From CAYXOX01 sp964466745 (GTDB taxonomy: Bacteria > Pseudomonadota > Alphaproteobacteria > Rhodobacterales > Rhodobacteraceae): a DNA stretch of 13,015 nucleotides. Of the stretch, positions 1 to 7,635 are shown piece by piece; within the stretch, counting starts at the first letter, position 1; each line of letters starts with the position of its first letter. The stretch covers positions 1-13,015 of the forward strand of contig CAYXOX010000081.1 of assembly GCA_964466745.1 (NCBI GenBank), in the 5' to 3' direction. Made by a program: the position numbers and the translations under genes. The notes beneath the pieces are model-generated. The model did no database searches. It saw only the letters and a program-made list of their open reading frames with translations, and was not told the origin of the DNA.

Positions 1-41
1 AGGGCTGACGCATCTCGCGAGGCCCGCGCCCCGCTCGAACA

Positions 42-90
42 CCACAAAAAAAGCGCCGGTCGCGTCACGCGCGCCGGCGCTTTTTCGTGG
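42..90. terminator. Bidirectional intrinsic terminator
   Basis: A GC-rich stem (53-59 GCGCCGG pairing with 74-80 CCGGCGC) is flanked by an A run (46-52) on the left and a T run (81-85) on the right, so either strand ends in a U-tract. Positions 61-64 and 68-71 (CGCG/CGCG) extend the hairpin inside. It lies just past the stop of the minus-strand DUF2189 gene and should terminate it. The plus-strand U-tract implies that a rightward gene ends just outside or at the left edge of the window; a TGA at 6-8 could be its stop, but too little is visible to say. Confidence 0.85.
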
Positions 91-132
91 GGGTCGCCGG
101 CGGCGCCGGGCAAGCGCGCCGGGGCCCGCGCC

Positions 133-927
133 TCAGGCCCGAACCGTGACCTCGCGGTAGAGGTGCCAGCTCGCATGGCCGAGCACGGGCAGCACCAGGA
201 AAAGGCCCAGGAAGGCCGGCACGAGGGCCAGGAAGGTAAGCCCGGCGATGAGCACCGCCCAGGCCAGCATCGGCCCCGGGTTGGCGGTGACGAGCCCGAA
301 GCTCGTGATCATCGCGGTGACAAAATCCACCTCCCGGTCGAGCAGCAGCGGCAGCGAGATCACCGTGATGGCATAGAGCACGAAGGCCAGCACGGCGCCG
401 ACTACGGTACCGAAAGCCAGCATCGCAAGGCCGTTCGGAGTCAGGTAGATCTCGAACGATGTGGACACGTTCGTCATCACCGAAAGGCCCATGAACAGCG
501 CGAAGATCATGTGGGCGAGGAAGAACCAGAAGAGAAACAGGATGATGACGATGGCCGAGATCATCGGCAGCTGGCGCGTGCGCTGCCGGGCCACCACGCC
601 CAGCACGGGGCCCCACGGCAGGGGCGCTCCGGCCTCGAGCCGGCGGCTGACCTCGTAGAGCCCCACCGCGGCGAAAGGGCCGACGAGGGGAAAGCCGATG
701 GCCGCGAACACCAGCCAATAGCTCTGCCCGGTCACTTCGGTGATCCACCAAAGGGCGAGGCCCCCGGCGACATAGACCGCCGCGAAGAACACTCCGAAGA
801 GGGGGGCACGCGTGAAGTCGCGCCAACCGGCGGCCAGAGCACGGCGGAGCATGGCCCGGGTGACCGGCTTCAGTTCCGGCACACCAAGCGGCGGATCGGC
901 CTCGCCGGAAAGCGTCTCTTGGCTCAC
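133..927 (-). CDS. DUF2189 family integral membrane protein
   Basis: Predicted inner-membrane protein of 264 residues with no known reaction. About five hydrophobic segments are visible near residues 43-63, 70-92, 121-150, 165-195 and 219-249. A soluble N-terminus of about 40 residues precedes them, and the C-terminus ends in HASWHLYREV. The segment LEAGAPLPWG before the third helix and the PVLGHASWHLYR ending are typical of DUF2189/COG5473 proteins as I remember them. I chose the GTG at 927 because a GGAGG (940-936) sits 8 bases upstream. The GTG at 936 overlaps that GGAGG and would leave it no ribosome binding site. The gene stands alone on the minus strand, about 155 bases from holC, with a candidate promoter at 948-977 and a strong terminator behind it. 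Function unknown. Confidence 0.85.
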   Translation of the reverse strand: MSQETLSGEADPPLGVPELKPVTRAMLRRALAAGWRDFTRAPLFGVFFAAVYVAGGLALWWITEVTGQSYWLVFAAIGFPLVGPFAAVGLYEVSRRLEAGAPLPWGPVLGVVARQRTRQLPMISAIVIILFLFWFFLAHMIFALFMGLSVMTNVSTSFEIYLTPNGLAMLAFGTVVGAVLAFVLYAITVISLPLLLDREVDFVTAMITSFGLVTANPGPMLAWAVLIAGLTFLALVPAFLGLFLVLPVLGHASWHLYREVTVRA

Positions 928-935
928 GAGTCGCA

Positions 936-940
936 CCTCC
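936..940 (-). promoter_or_regulatory. Ribosome binding site deciding the DUF2189 start
   Basis: Read on the minus strand this is GGAGG, 8 bases before the GTG at 927-925. Another in-frame GTG at 936-934 begins on the last base of this motif, so it cannot use it. This favours the shorter protein. Confidence 0.7.
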
Positions 941-947
941 CCGGTTC

Positions 948-977
948 AGGATAGCGCCAGCGACTGCCGCTCGCCAA
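948..977 (-). promoter_or_regulatory. Candidate promoter of the DUF2189 gene
   Basis: On the minus strand a TTGGCG (977-972) and a TATCCT (953-948) are 18 bases apart, resembling sigma-70 -35 and -10 boxes (4 of 6 matches each). Transcription would begin just before the GGAGG ribosome binding site and give a very short leader. This is inference from spacing and motif only. Confidence 0.35.
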
Positions 978-1026
978 GTGCCGCTGCGCGCGTTCGGGGT
1001 GTTGCAGCACGCACTGACCGGTTTGC

Positions 1027-1074
1027 CCGGCCAGAGCAACCGGCCGGCCCTTCACGCCGTCCCGGGCAACCGGG
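1027..1074. other. Two tandem GC-rich hairpins after holC
   Basis: Two small inverted repeats lie between the holC stop and the DUF2189 promoter: CCGGCC (1027-1032) with GGCCGG (1042-1047), and CCCGG (1061-1065) with CCGGG (1070-1074). Both contain the octamer GCAACCGG (1036-1043 and 1066-1073). Neither is followed by a T run in the holC direction, so they are not a standard intrinsic terminator. They could stabilise the holC mRNA 3' end or contribute to Rho-type termination, but could also be chance in GC-rich DNA. Confidence 0.25.
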
Positions 1075-1083
1075 CCGCGGGCG

Positions 1084-1551
1084 TCACGGCGCCGGGTTGC
1101 GCGATTTCAGCGTCCAGCCGGAGTCTTCTTCGCTCCAGTAGGCGGCGGGTATCCCGGCTCCGGTCAGGCTGCGCCACTGGCCGCGGGCCGTTTGAAGCGC
1201 ATCGCCATCGTGCCCGTCGAATAGCACGCACACCCGCGCGAACCCTCGGGCCTCCTCGACCCCGATCTCCGCGCCGTCCACCGTCATCAGGCATTGCGCC
1301 CCGTTTGGCACTTCGGGAAAGGTGGTCAGCAGGATCGGCTGATCCGCATCGAACCCCGTTCCGGCGAGGCCATGGGGCAGGAACCCCTCCTCCGGCCCCA
1401 GCCAGAGGCGCTCGTCGAGCCATGCCATGCGCGCCGGGTCGATGCCGCGCACCGCCACGCGCCAGCCCGCCGCGCGGGCCTTGGCCAGCAGCACGGGCAG
1501 CGTGGCCTCCAGCGGGGCGCGCGTCAGGTGGTAGAAGTAGACCTCGCCCAC
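1084..1551 (-). CDS. holC: DNA polymerase III subunit chi
   Basis: Chi subunit of the DNA polymerase III clamp-loader complex. In enterobacteria it pairs with psi and contacts the C-terminal tail of single-stranded DNA-binding protein. The 155-residue length suits the family (147 in E. coli). The N-terminus VYFYHLTR leading into an ARAAGWRVAVRG segment and an early DERLW motif is the usual start of HolC proteins, and CVLFDG near residue 108 matches a conserved core strand. Translation starts at a GTG at 1551, with GAGGGG (1561-1556) 4 bases upstream. The gene begins 13 bases after the pepA stop, so it is almost surely cotranscribed with pepA; pepA-holC is also the order in E. coli. A psi gene is not in the window. 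Identity is by sequence pattern and context. Confidence 0.9.
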   Translation of the reverse strand: MGEVYFYHLTRAPLEATLPVLLAKARAAGWRVAVRGIDPARMAWLDERLWLGPEEGFLPHGLAGTGFDADQPILLTTFPEVPNGAQCLMTVDGAEIGVEEARGFARVCVLFDGHDGDALQTARGQWRSLTGAGIPAAYWSEEDSGWTLKSRNPAP

Positions 1552-1564
1552 CGCACCCCTCGCC

Positions 1565-3064
1565 TCAGCCCTCGTAGCGGTCGGCGATCAGGCGATTGAG
1601 CGCGCGCACGCCCCACCCCGTCGCGCCCTTCGGGGCGAAATCGGTATCGGCCTTGGTGGCGGCCACACCGGCGATATCGAGATGGACCCAGGGCACGCCG
1701 TCCTTCACGAAACGCTGCAGGAACTGCGCGGCGGTGATCGAGCCGGCGAAACGGCCGCCGACGTTCTTCATGTCGGCGATGTTCGATTCGAGCAGCTTGT
1801 CGTAGGCCGGGCCGAGGGGCATCCGCCACGCGCCTTCCTCCTCGGCCTCGGCGGCGGCGAGGAATGCCCCGGCAAGCGCGTCGTCGTTGGAGAAGAGCCC
1901 GGCCCGCTCGTTGCCAAGCGCCACGAGGATGGCGCCGGTGAGCGTGGCCAGGTCGACCATGCCCGTGGGCTTGAAGCGCTCCTGCGCATACCACATCACG
2001 TCGGCCAGAACGAGCCGGCCCTCGGCATCGGTGTTGATCACTTCGACGGTGTCGCCCTTCATGGATTTCACGACGTCGCCGGGGCGCTGGGCGTTGCCCG
2101 ACGGCATGTTTTCCACCAGCCCCACGAGACCGACGACATTCGCCCGGGCCTTGCGCAGCGCAAGCGTGCGCATCACGCCGGCCACCACGCCGGCACCGCC
2201 CATGTCCATGGTCATGTCTTCCATGCCGCCGGCCGGCTTGATGGAGATGCCGCCGGTATCGAAGACGACGCCCTTGCCCACCAGCGCGAAGGGCGCGCTG
2301 TCGTCGCCGGCGCCGCGCCACTGCATCACCACGACCTTGGAGGGGCTCTCCGAGCCCTGCCCGACGGCAAGAAGGGTGCGCATGCCAAGCTCGCGGAGCT
2401 CGGGCTCTTCGAGGATCTCGACATCGAGCCCGAGTTCCTGCATCGCGGCGAGGCGGGCGGCAAAATCATCCGTCGTCAGAACGTTGGCCGGCTCGTTCAC
2501 GAGGTCGCGGGTAAAGAACACGCCCTCGGCGATCGCCGCGTGCGCGCCGGCCTCGGCGGCGACGGCATCGGGCTTGGCGACCATCATCGTCACGCCGCCG
2601 GGCGCGCCGGCCGCATCCGCCTTGGCTGCATCATCGCCGGAAGGCTTCGACTTGTACTCGGTGAACTCGTAGGCCCGCAGCGCGAGGCCCAGCGCCAAGG
2701 CGGCCGGCGACTTGAGGCTCGCCGCGAGCACCAGCAGCGGCGCCTTGCCCTTCGCGCGCGCCAGCGCAGCGCCCGCCCGGCGCGCCTGTGCCTCGGGTGC
2801 GCGCCGCGCCAGTTTCATGACCACGATCGCCTCGGCGGCAAGGCCCACGGGCCAGGCAAGGCTGCGGCATTCGCCGGCCTTCAAGCGGCCGAATTCGGCG
2901 CTCTCGACGAAGCGCGCAAGCGCGCCCTTGCAGAGCCGGTTCACCCGGCGCCCCGCCGGATCGAGCTTGCCATCCTCCTCGGCGAAAACGACGACGCGCC
3001 CCTCGTGGGCCGCGATCGCATCGAGATCGACAGCGTCGAAACGGATGGGCAGGGGCATGGTCAT
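1565..3064 (-). CDS. pepA: Leucyl aminopeptidase (family M17)
   Basis: Cytosolic dizinc (or manganese) aminopeptidase that removes N-terminal residues, leucine preferred, from peptides; normally a hexamer. The 499 residues match the family (503 in E. coli). An N-terminal macro-like domain (about 1-160) is followed by the catalytic domain. The signature NTDAEGRL is at 344-351. Metal and catalytic residues appear as K264, D269, K276, D287, D346, E348 and R350. Each sits six positions before its E. coli counterpart (K270, D275, K282, D293, D352, E354, R356), so the active site is complete. Three in-frame ATGs lie close together (3070, 3064, 3058). I chose 3064 because GGAGG (3075-3071) is 6 bases away, while it abuts the ATG at 3070. 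Divergent from lptF and upstream of holC. Confidence 0.95.
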   Translation of the reverse strand: MTMPLPIRFDAVDLDAIAAHEGRVVVFAEEDGKLDPAGRRVNRLCKGALARFVESAEFGRLKAGECRSLAWPVGLAAEAIVVMKLARRAPEAQARRAGAALARAKGKAPLLVLAASLKSPAALALGLALRAYEFTEYKSKPSGDDAAKADAAGAPGGVTMMVAKPDAVAAEAGAHAAIAEGVFFTRDLVNEPANVLTTDDFAARLAAMQELGLDVEILEEPELRELGMRTLLAVGQGSESPSKVVVMQWRGAGDDSAPFALVGKGVVFDTGGISIKPAGGMEDMTMDMGGAGVVAGVMRTLALRKARANVVGLVGLVENMPSGNAQRPGDVVKSMKGDTVEVINTDAEGRLVLADVMWYAQERFKPTGMVDLATLTGAILVALGNERAGLFSNDDALAGAFLAAAEAEEEGAWRMPLGPAYDKLLESNIADMKNVGGRFAGSITAAQFLQRFVKDGVPWVHLDIAGVAATKADTDFAPKGATGWGVRALNRLIADRYEG

Positions 3065-3070
3065 CGGCAT

Positions 3071-3075
3071 CCTCC
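3071..3075 (-). promoter_or_regulatory. Ribosome binding site deciding the pepA start
   Basis: GGAGG on the minus strand, directly touching the first ATG (3070) and 6 bases before the second (3064). Normal spacing favours the second, giving MTMPLPIRF as the N-terminus. Confidence 0.65.
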
Positions 3076-3127
3076 GGGTTGCTTCGGCACGGCATAGCGC
3101 GCCGGCGGATCGAAGGCCAGAATGGAG

Positions 3128-3156
3128 TTTTCCACAGGCGCACAAGGCTGTAGTCT
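3128..3156 (+). promoter_or_regulatory. Candidate lptF promoter in the divergent spacer
   Basis: The 134-base spacer between pepA and lptF must hold both promoters. The best plus-strand candidate is TTTCCA (3129-3134), then 16 bases, then TAGTCT (3151-3156), placing the start of transcription some 25 bases before the lptF ribosome binding site. The match to sigma-70 consensus is weak. The nine bases 3128-3136 (TTTTCCACA) also fit the DnaA-box consensus TTWTNCACA. I could not place a convincing pepA promoter. Confidence 0.25.
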
Positions 3157-3186
3157 TCGCGCAGGCACCGCCTGCCGACCGCCAAC

Positions 3187-3192
3187 GGAGAG
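3187..3192 (+). promoter_or_regulatory. Ribosome binding site of lptF
   Basis: GGAGAG lies 6 bases before a CTG at 3199 and 42 bases before the first in-frame ATG (3235). Its position supports initiation at the CTG. Confidence 0.6.
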
Positions 3193-3198
3193 CATCCC

Positions 3199-4323
3199 CT
3201 GACCCGTTTCGACCGATATCTGCTGTCGCAGCTCATGGTCCTGTTCGGGTTCTTCTCGCTCGTGCTGGTGCTGGTCTACTGGGTGAACCGGGCGGTGATC
3301 CTGTTCGACGAGCTGATCTCCGACGGCCAGTCTGCGGCGGTCTTCCTCGAATTCACCGTCCTGAGCCTGCCCAACGTGATCCGCCTCGCCCTGCCGCTGG
3401 CGGCATTCGCGGCGGCCGTCTACGTCACCAACCGGCTGAGCCGGGAAAGCGAACTCACGGTCGCACAGGCCACCGGGCTGAGCCCGATGCGGCTGGCGCG
3501 GCCCGTGGCGCTCTTCGGGCTCATCGTCGCGCTCATCGTTTCGGCCATCGTGCATCTGCTGCTGCCGGCCAGCGTCACGGCGCAGAAGGAAAGCGAAGCC
3601 GAGATCGCGCAGAACATCAGCGCGCGACTGCTGACAGAGGGCACATTCCTGCACCCGGCCGACGGCATCACCTTCTACATCCGGGACATCAGCCCGGAAG
3701 GGGAGTTGCGCGACATCTTCCTCTCGGACCGGCGCGACCCCGAGAACCCGGTGACCTATACGGCAGCACGCGCCTATCTCGTGCGCGCGCCCGAGGGGCC
3801 GAGGCTGGTGATGCTGCAGGGGAGCGCACAGGCGCTGGAGCTGCCCGCGAACCGGCTTTTCCTGACGAGCTTCGCCGACTTTACCTACGATATCGGGGCA
3901 CTCATCGAGCCGCCCGACCGCGGCCGGCTTAGCGTGCGCGAGCTGGGCACGTGGGACGCAATCTTTCCCGATGCGCAGGTGCTGGAGGATACCCAGGCGA
4001 GCCTGGGGCGCATCCTGCAGGAGGGACACGGGCGCTTCTCCCAGGCGCTCCTGTGTGTCGTCGCCGCACTGCTCGGCTTCGCCCCGCTCCTCGCGGGCGG
4101 CTTCAGCCGCTTCGGCGCCGGGCGGCAGATCGTGCTCGCGGTGTTCCTGCTGATCCCGGTGAAATTCGTCGAGAGCGCGGCGATCGACGTGGTGCGGCGG
4201 GAGCCGGAGGCATGGCCGCTCATCTACCTGCCGGTCGTCGCCGGCCTCGCGATGGCCTGGGCGCTGCTCTGGTTTTCCGGCCGCCGCAGGCTGCGCAGCG
4301 GCGCGCGGAGCGTTCCGGCATGA
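3199..4323 (+). CDS. lptF: LPS export permease subunit LptF (probable CTG start)
   Basis: Inner-membrane subunit of the LptB2FG ABC transporter, which extracts lipopolysaccharide from the inner membrane and feeds it to the LptC-LptA bridge. The 374-residue protein has the family layout: helices near 12-33, 57-79 and 101-123, a periplasmic beta-jellyroll (about 125-280), then helices near 281-300, 308-328 and 340-360. The segment SRESEL (81-86) holds the glutamate that contacts LptB in this family. I start it at CTG 3199 because the family N-terminus TRFDRYLLSQLM begins there and a GGAGAG precedes it. An ATG start at 3235 would drop 12 conserved-looking residues. No ATG, GTG or TTG lies in frame between the upstream TAG (3151) and 3235. 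It ends in an ATGA overlap with lptG and is first of the rightward operon. Confidence 0.9.
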   Translation: MTRFDRYLLSQLMVLFGFFSLVLVLVYWVNRAVILFDELISDGQSAAVFLEFTVLSLPNVIRLALPLAAFAAAVYVTNRLSRESELTVAQATGLSPMRLARPVALFGLIVALIVSAIVHLLLPASVTAQKESEAEIAQNISARLLTEGTFLHPADGITFYIRDISPEGELRDIFLSDRRDPENPVTYTAARAYLVRAPEGPRLVMLQGSAQALELPANRLFLTSFADFTYDIGALIEPPDRGRLSVRELGTWDAIFPDAQVLEDTQASLGRILQEGHGRFSQALLCVVAALLGFAPLLAGGFSRFGAGRQIVLAVFLLIPVKFVESAAIDVVRREPEAWPLIYLPVVAGLAMAWALLWFSGRRRLRSGARSVPA

Positions 4324-5417
4324 CCCTGCACGTTTACTTCGCGCGGCGATTCCTCGCCAGCTTCGCCTATGTGTTCGCCGCCTTCTTCGGGATCTTCTTC
4401 TTTCTCGACCTCGTGGAGCAGGTGCGCCGGTTCGACACGAACACCGTCAGCCTCGCGCAGATGGTGCGGCTTTCGCTGCTGAACACCCCGCAGGGGCTCT
4501 ATACCATTCTTCCGCTCCTCGTGGTCTTCGCCACGATCGCTCTCTTCCTGTCGCTGTCTCGGTCTTCGGAGCTGGTGATCACCCGTTCCGTGGGGCGCTC
4601 GGGCCTGCGTTCGCTGGTCGCCCCCTCGCTGGTGGCGCTCGCCCTCGGCGCGGTGGCGATCGCCGCCTTCAACCCCATCGTGGCCGCGACATCCAAGGAA
4701 TACGAACGCACCGTGACGGCCTACAGGGCCGGCGTGGCCTCGGTGCTTTCCATCTCCGAGGAGGGGCTCTGGCTGCGCCAGGGCGGCAGCGAGGGCCAGA
4801 CCGTCATCCGCGCGAGCCGGGCAAACCTCGACGGAACGGAGCTGTTCGGGGTGAGCTTCATCGCCTTCGGGCCGGACGGCGCGCCGCTACGGCGGATCGA
4901 GGCCGAGAGCGCCCGCCTCACCTCCGACGGCTGGCAGCTGCAAGCCGCCAAGAGCTGGCCTGTCGATCCCGGCGTGAACGCCGAGGCGCTGGCGGTGTCC
5001 ACGCCGCGGATGACCGTCCCGTCCGATCTCACCGTCGAGCAGATCCTAGACAGTTTCGGAACGCCCGCCTCCATCCCCATCTGGGAGCTGCCCGCCTTCA
5101 TCGACCGCCTGGAAGCCGCCGGTTTCTCGGCGTTGCGCCACCAGATGTGGCTGAGCATGGAGCTTGCGCTGCCCGTCTATCTCGTGGCCATGGTCCTGCT
5201 CGGCGCGGGCTTCACCATGCGCCACGCCCGCGTCTCGAACACCGGGGTCATGGTGCTTTCGGCGGTGCTTCTTGGCTTCGGCCTCTTTTTCCTGCGCAAC
5301 TTCGCACAGATCCTCGGCGAGAGCGGGCAGGTGCCCGTCCTGCTCGCGGCATGGGCCCCGCCGCTGGCGGCGGCCGGGCTCGCGTTGGGGCTGCTGCTGC
5401 ACATGGAGGACGGGTGA
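4320..5417 (+). CDS. lptG: LPS export permease subunit LptG
   Basis: Second transmembrane subunit of LptB2FG; it forms the lipopolysaccharide-binding cavity together with LptF. The protein has 365 residues: helices near 11-32, 58-80 and 98-121, a periplasmic jellyroll (about 123-270), then helices near 276-297, 305-328 and 337-360. RSSELVITRS (81-90) carries E84, the expected LptB-contact glutamate. The start overlaps the lptF stop (ATGA, 4320-4323), with GGAG 9 bases upstream (4307-4310), implying translational coupling and equal dosage of the two subunits. The stop overlaps the lptD start (TGATG). The ATPase LptB and LptA/LptC are not encoded here; in this bacterial group they usually lie elsewhere. 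Confidence 0.95.
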   Translation: MTLHVYFARRFLASFAYVFAAFFGIFFFLDLVEQVRRFDTNTVSLAQMVRLSLLNTPQGLYTILPLLVVFATIALFLSLSRSSELVITRSVGRSGLRSLVAPSLVALALGAVAIAAFNPIVAATSKEYERTVTAYRAGVASVLSISEEGLWLRQGGSEGQTVIRASRANLDGTELFGVSFIAFGPDGAPLRRIEAESARLTSDGWQLQAAKSWPVDPGVNAEALAVSTPRMTVPSDLTVEQILDSFGTPASIPIWELPAFIDRLEAAGFSALRHQMWLSMELALPVYLVAMVLLGAGFTMRHARVSNTGVMVLSAVLLGFGLFFLRNFAQILGESGQVPVLLAAWAPPLAAAGLALGLLLHMEDG

Positions 5418-7635
5418 TGGCCCCGGCCGTGCGCCGGTTCGGCCATGCCGCGCGCAAGCAGGCGGCGGCGGCCGTGGCGGCGCTTCTGCTGGCCTTCGCG
5501 GCCGCTGCCCCGGGCAAGGCCCAGGAGGCCGAGGGCCCCGCCTCGCTGGTCGCAGACCGGATCTTCGCCGAAGGCGACCGGCTGGTCGCCGAGGGCGCGG
5601 TCGAGGTGCTGCACGGCACCTCGAGGCTTTCCGCTGCGCGCGTGACCTACGACCGCGCCGCCGACCGACTGACCATCGAGGGGCCGATCCGGCTGACCAC
5701 CGGCCCCGAGAGCATACTGCTTGCGGACGCGGCAGTGCTCGATCCGGAGCTCGAACGCGGCATCATGCTGGGCGCCCGGCTGGTGCTCGACCGGCAACTG
5801 CAACTCGCCGCGAACGAGATACAGGTCGCCGGGGACGTGACCGGGCTCACCAAGGTCGCCGCGACCTCGTGCACCGTGTGCGGAACCGAGGCACCCATCT
5901 GGCAGATAAGGGCGCGCCGGGTGGTGCACGACGCGGCCGAGCGCCAGCTCTATTTCGAAGGCGCCGAACTGCGGCTGCGAGAACGACAGCAGCATGCCCG
6001 CGTCGTCGNNNNNNNNNNCGGCTCTTCGATTTCCCGGTCTTTTACCTGCCGCGGCTGCGCCTGCCCGATCCGACCCTCGAACGCGCCACCGGCTTTCTCA
6101 TTCCCGAACTGCGCACGACCTCCCAGCTCGGAACCGGGCTGAAATGGCCCTATTTCGTGCGGCTGGGCGAGCATGCCGACCTCACGCTCACCCCCTATCT
6201 CTCGCCCGAGACGCGCACGCTGGAGCTTCGCTACCGCCAGGCCTTCCGGAACGGCACCGTCGAGGCAAACGCCGCGGTGACCCGCGACGACATCCTGCCC
6301 GACAGGATGCGCGCCTATTTCTTCGGCGAAGGGGCCTTCGTGCTGCCGCGGGGGTACCGTCTTGCCTTCGATGTCGAGGCCGTGGAGGACGACAGCTACC
6401 TGCTGGACTACGGCTATTCCGGGAAGGACAGGCTGGACAGCGCGCTGACCCTCGCCCGCACCGGGCGCGACCGCAACATGTCCGCCAGCCTCGTCGGTTT
6501 CCAGACGCTTCGCGAGGACGAGGACGATGCCCTCATTCCCACCATCGTCGCAGACTACCGGCTCGATCGGCGGCTCTTTCCGGCGGCTATCGGCGGGGAG
6601 CTTCTGCTGAGCGCGGCGGCCCACGGCCACTACCGCTACTCGGGCGAGGCCGCGGGCGGCGCGGGGCGCGACATGGCCCGCGCGTCTGCGCGGGCCGAGT
6701 GGCGGCGGGACTGGATCGTTGGCCCGGGCCTTGTCGCCGAGGCGGTGGCGGCCCTGCACGCGGATGCCTGGTCGATCTCGCAGGACGACACCCAGCCGGC
6801 CTCCGAAGCCCTGCTGGCGCCCTACGCGGCCGCGTCCCTGGCCTGGCCGCTGCTGGGCACAGGCCGCGACGGCGCAAGCCACGTGATCGAGCCCCGGGTG
6901 CAACTGCTCGTCACGCCCGAAAGCTCCACCGGCGTTCCAAACGAGGACAGCACGCAGGTGGAATTCGACGAGGGCAACCTCTTCGCTCTCTCGCGCTACC
7001 CGGGAGCAGATCTCGCCGAGCGCGGCGCGCGCGCCGACATCGGGCTCACATGGACGCGCATCGGGCTTCAAGGGCTCGACACCAGCTTGACCTTCGGCCG
7101 CGTGTTCCGCCCGGACACGCCGAACCCCTTCACGGCGACCAGCGGTCTTGCCGGCATGACATCGGACTGGCTGGTGGCCGGGCAGATCACCACCCCCGAA
7201 GGGCTGCACCTTACGGCGCGCGGCCTCTTCGATGCGGGCCTCGACTTCTCGAAGGCCGAGGCCCGGGCGGACTGGCAGTTCGGCCGCCTCGGCACGCGCG
7301 GCACCTATACCTGGCTCGTCGCCGACGAAGAGGAGGACAGGGAAACCTCGGCGAGCGAACTCGCGCTCGGCCTCGACTACCGAATTGCCGACTTCTGGAC
7401 CACCGGCCTCGACTGGCGCTATGACTTCGTGACGGAGGAGGCGGCGGAGGCGCGGCTCGGGGTGGGCTACCGGAACGAGTGCATCGCGGTGCGCTTTTCG
7501 GTGTCGCGCCGCTTCACCTCCTCGGCTACGGTTGACCCGTCCACGGATTTCGGGCTCACCGTGAGCCTGCTCGGCTTCGGTGCCGAAGTGGACGGGCGGC
7601 CGATCGGCCGCCGATGCGATGGAGATACCGGATGA
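5417..7635 (+). CDS. lptD: LPS-assembly outer-membrane protein LptD (split by assembly gap)
   Basis: Outer-membrane beta-barrel that, with LptE, inserts lipopolysaccharide into the outer leaflet. Start ATG 5417 overlaps the lptG stop and has GGAGG 7 bases upstream. Residues 1-35 form a signal peptide (basic start, long alanine/leucine core, cleavage near GKA). A LptA-like beta-jellyroll domain follows (about 45-170), then the barrel with the family segment FPVFYLPRLRLPDPT. Ten Ns at 6009-6018 break the frame. If the 47 bases from 5977 to 6023 are removed by merging CGGCT (5972-5976) with CGGCT (6019-6023), one frame of 723 residues reads through ELRLFDFPVF. In that numbering the only cysteines are C152, C155, C673 and C718, two per domain, echoing the interdomain disulfides of E. 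coli LptD. The stop overlaps the surA start. The gene is probably intact in the organism. Confidence 0.93.
5977..6008. other. Probable false contig tail inside lptD
   Basis: These 32 bases follow ELRL of LptD but encode nothing resembling the family. The expected continuation, LFDFPVFYLP, appears only after the N run, beginning with a repeat of the five bases that precede this tail. It is best explained as misassembled or non-genomic sequence at a contig end. I found no matching copy elsewhere in the window by eye. Confidence 0.75.
6009..6018. other. Assembly gap (10 Ns)
   Basis: A run of exactly ten Ns, a scaffolding placeholder and not a measured length. The flanks share CGGCT (5972-5976 and 6019-6023), so the true gap is probably negative: the contigs overlap. 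Confidence 0.98.
7621..7624 (+). promoter_or_regulatory. Ribosome binding site deciding the surA start
   Basis: GGAG, 7 bases before ATG 7632. It lies downstream of the alternative ATG 7614, so it argues for the shorter protein. Confidence 0.6.

Noticed and set aside
1..41. Possible 3' end of a plus-strand gene (TGA at 6-8)
   Set aside because: Only two bases-to-one codon of coding sequence could be visible. The nearby terminator makes it plausible, but it cannot be supported.
163..954. Plus-strand frame opposite the DUF2189 gene, rich in H, E, Q and R
   Set aside because: It is the complement of a hydrophobic membrane protein, whose codons yield charged residues when read backwards. No start signal or family likeness.
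1682..3097. Long plus-strand open frame (471 codons) opposite pepA
   Set aside because: pepA on the other strand has a complete set of catalytic residues. The antisense frame is His/Gly/Arg-rich with no recognisable domain, as expected from third-position GC bias.
5977..6018. Insertion or mobile element interrupting lptD
   Set aside because: Ten Ns, a short tail and a shared CGGCT at the flanks fit a scaffold join. There are no terminal repeats, target duplication or transposase.
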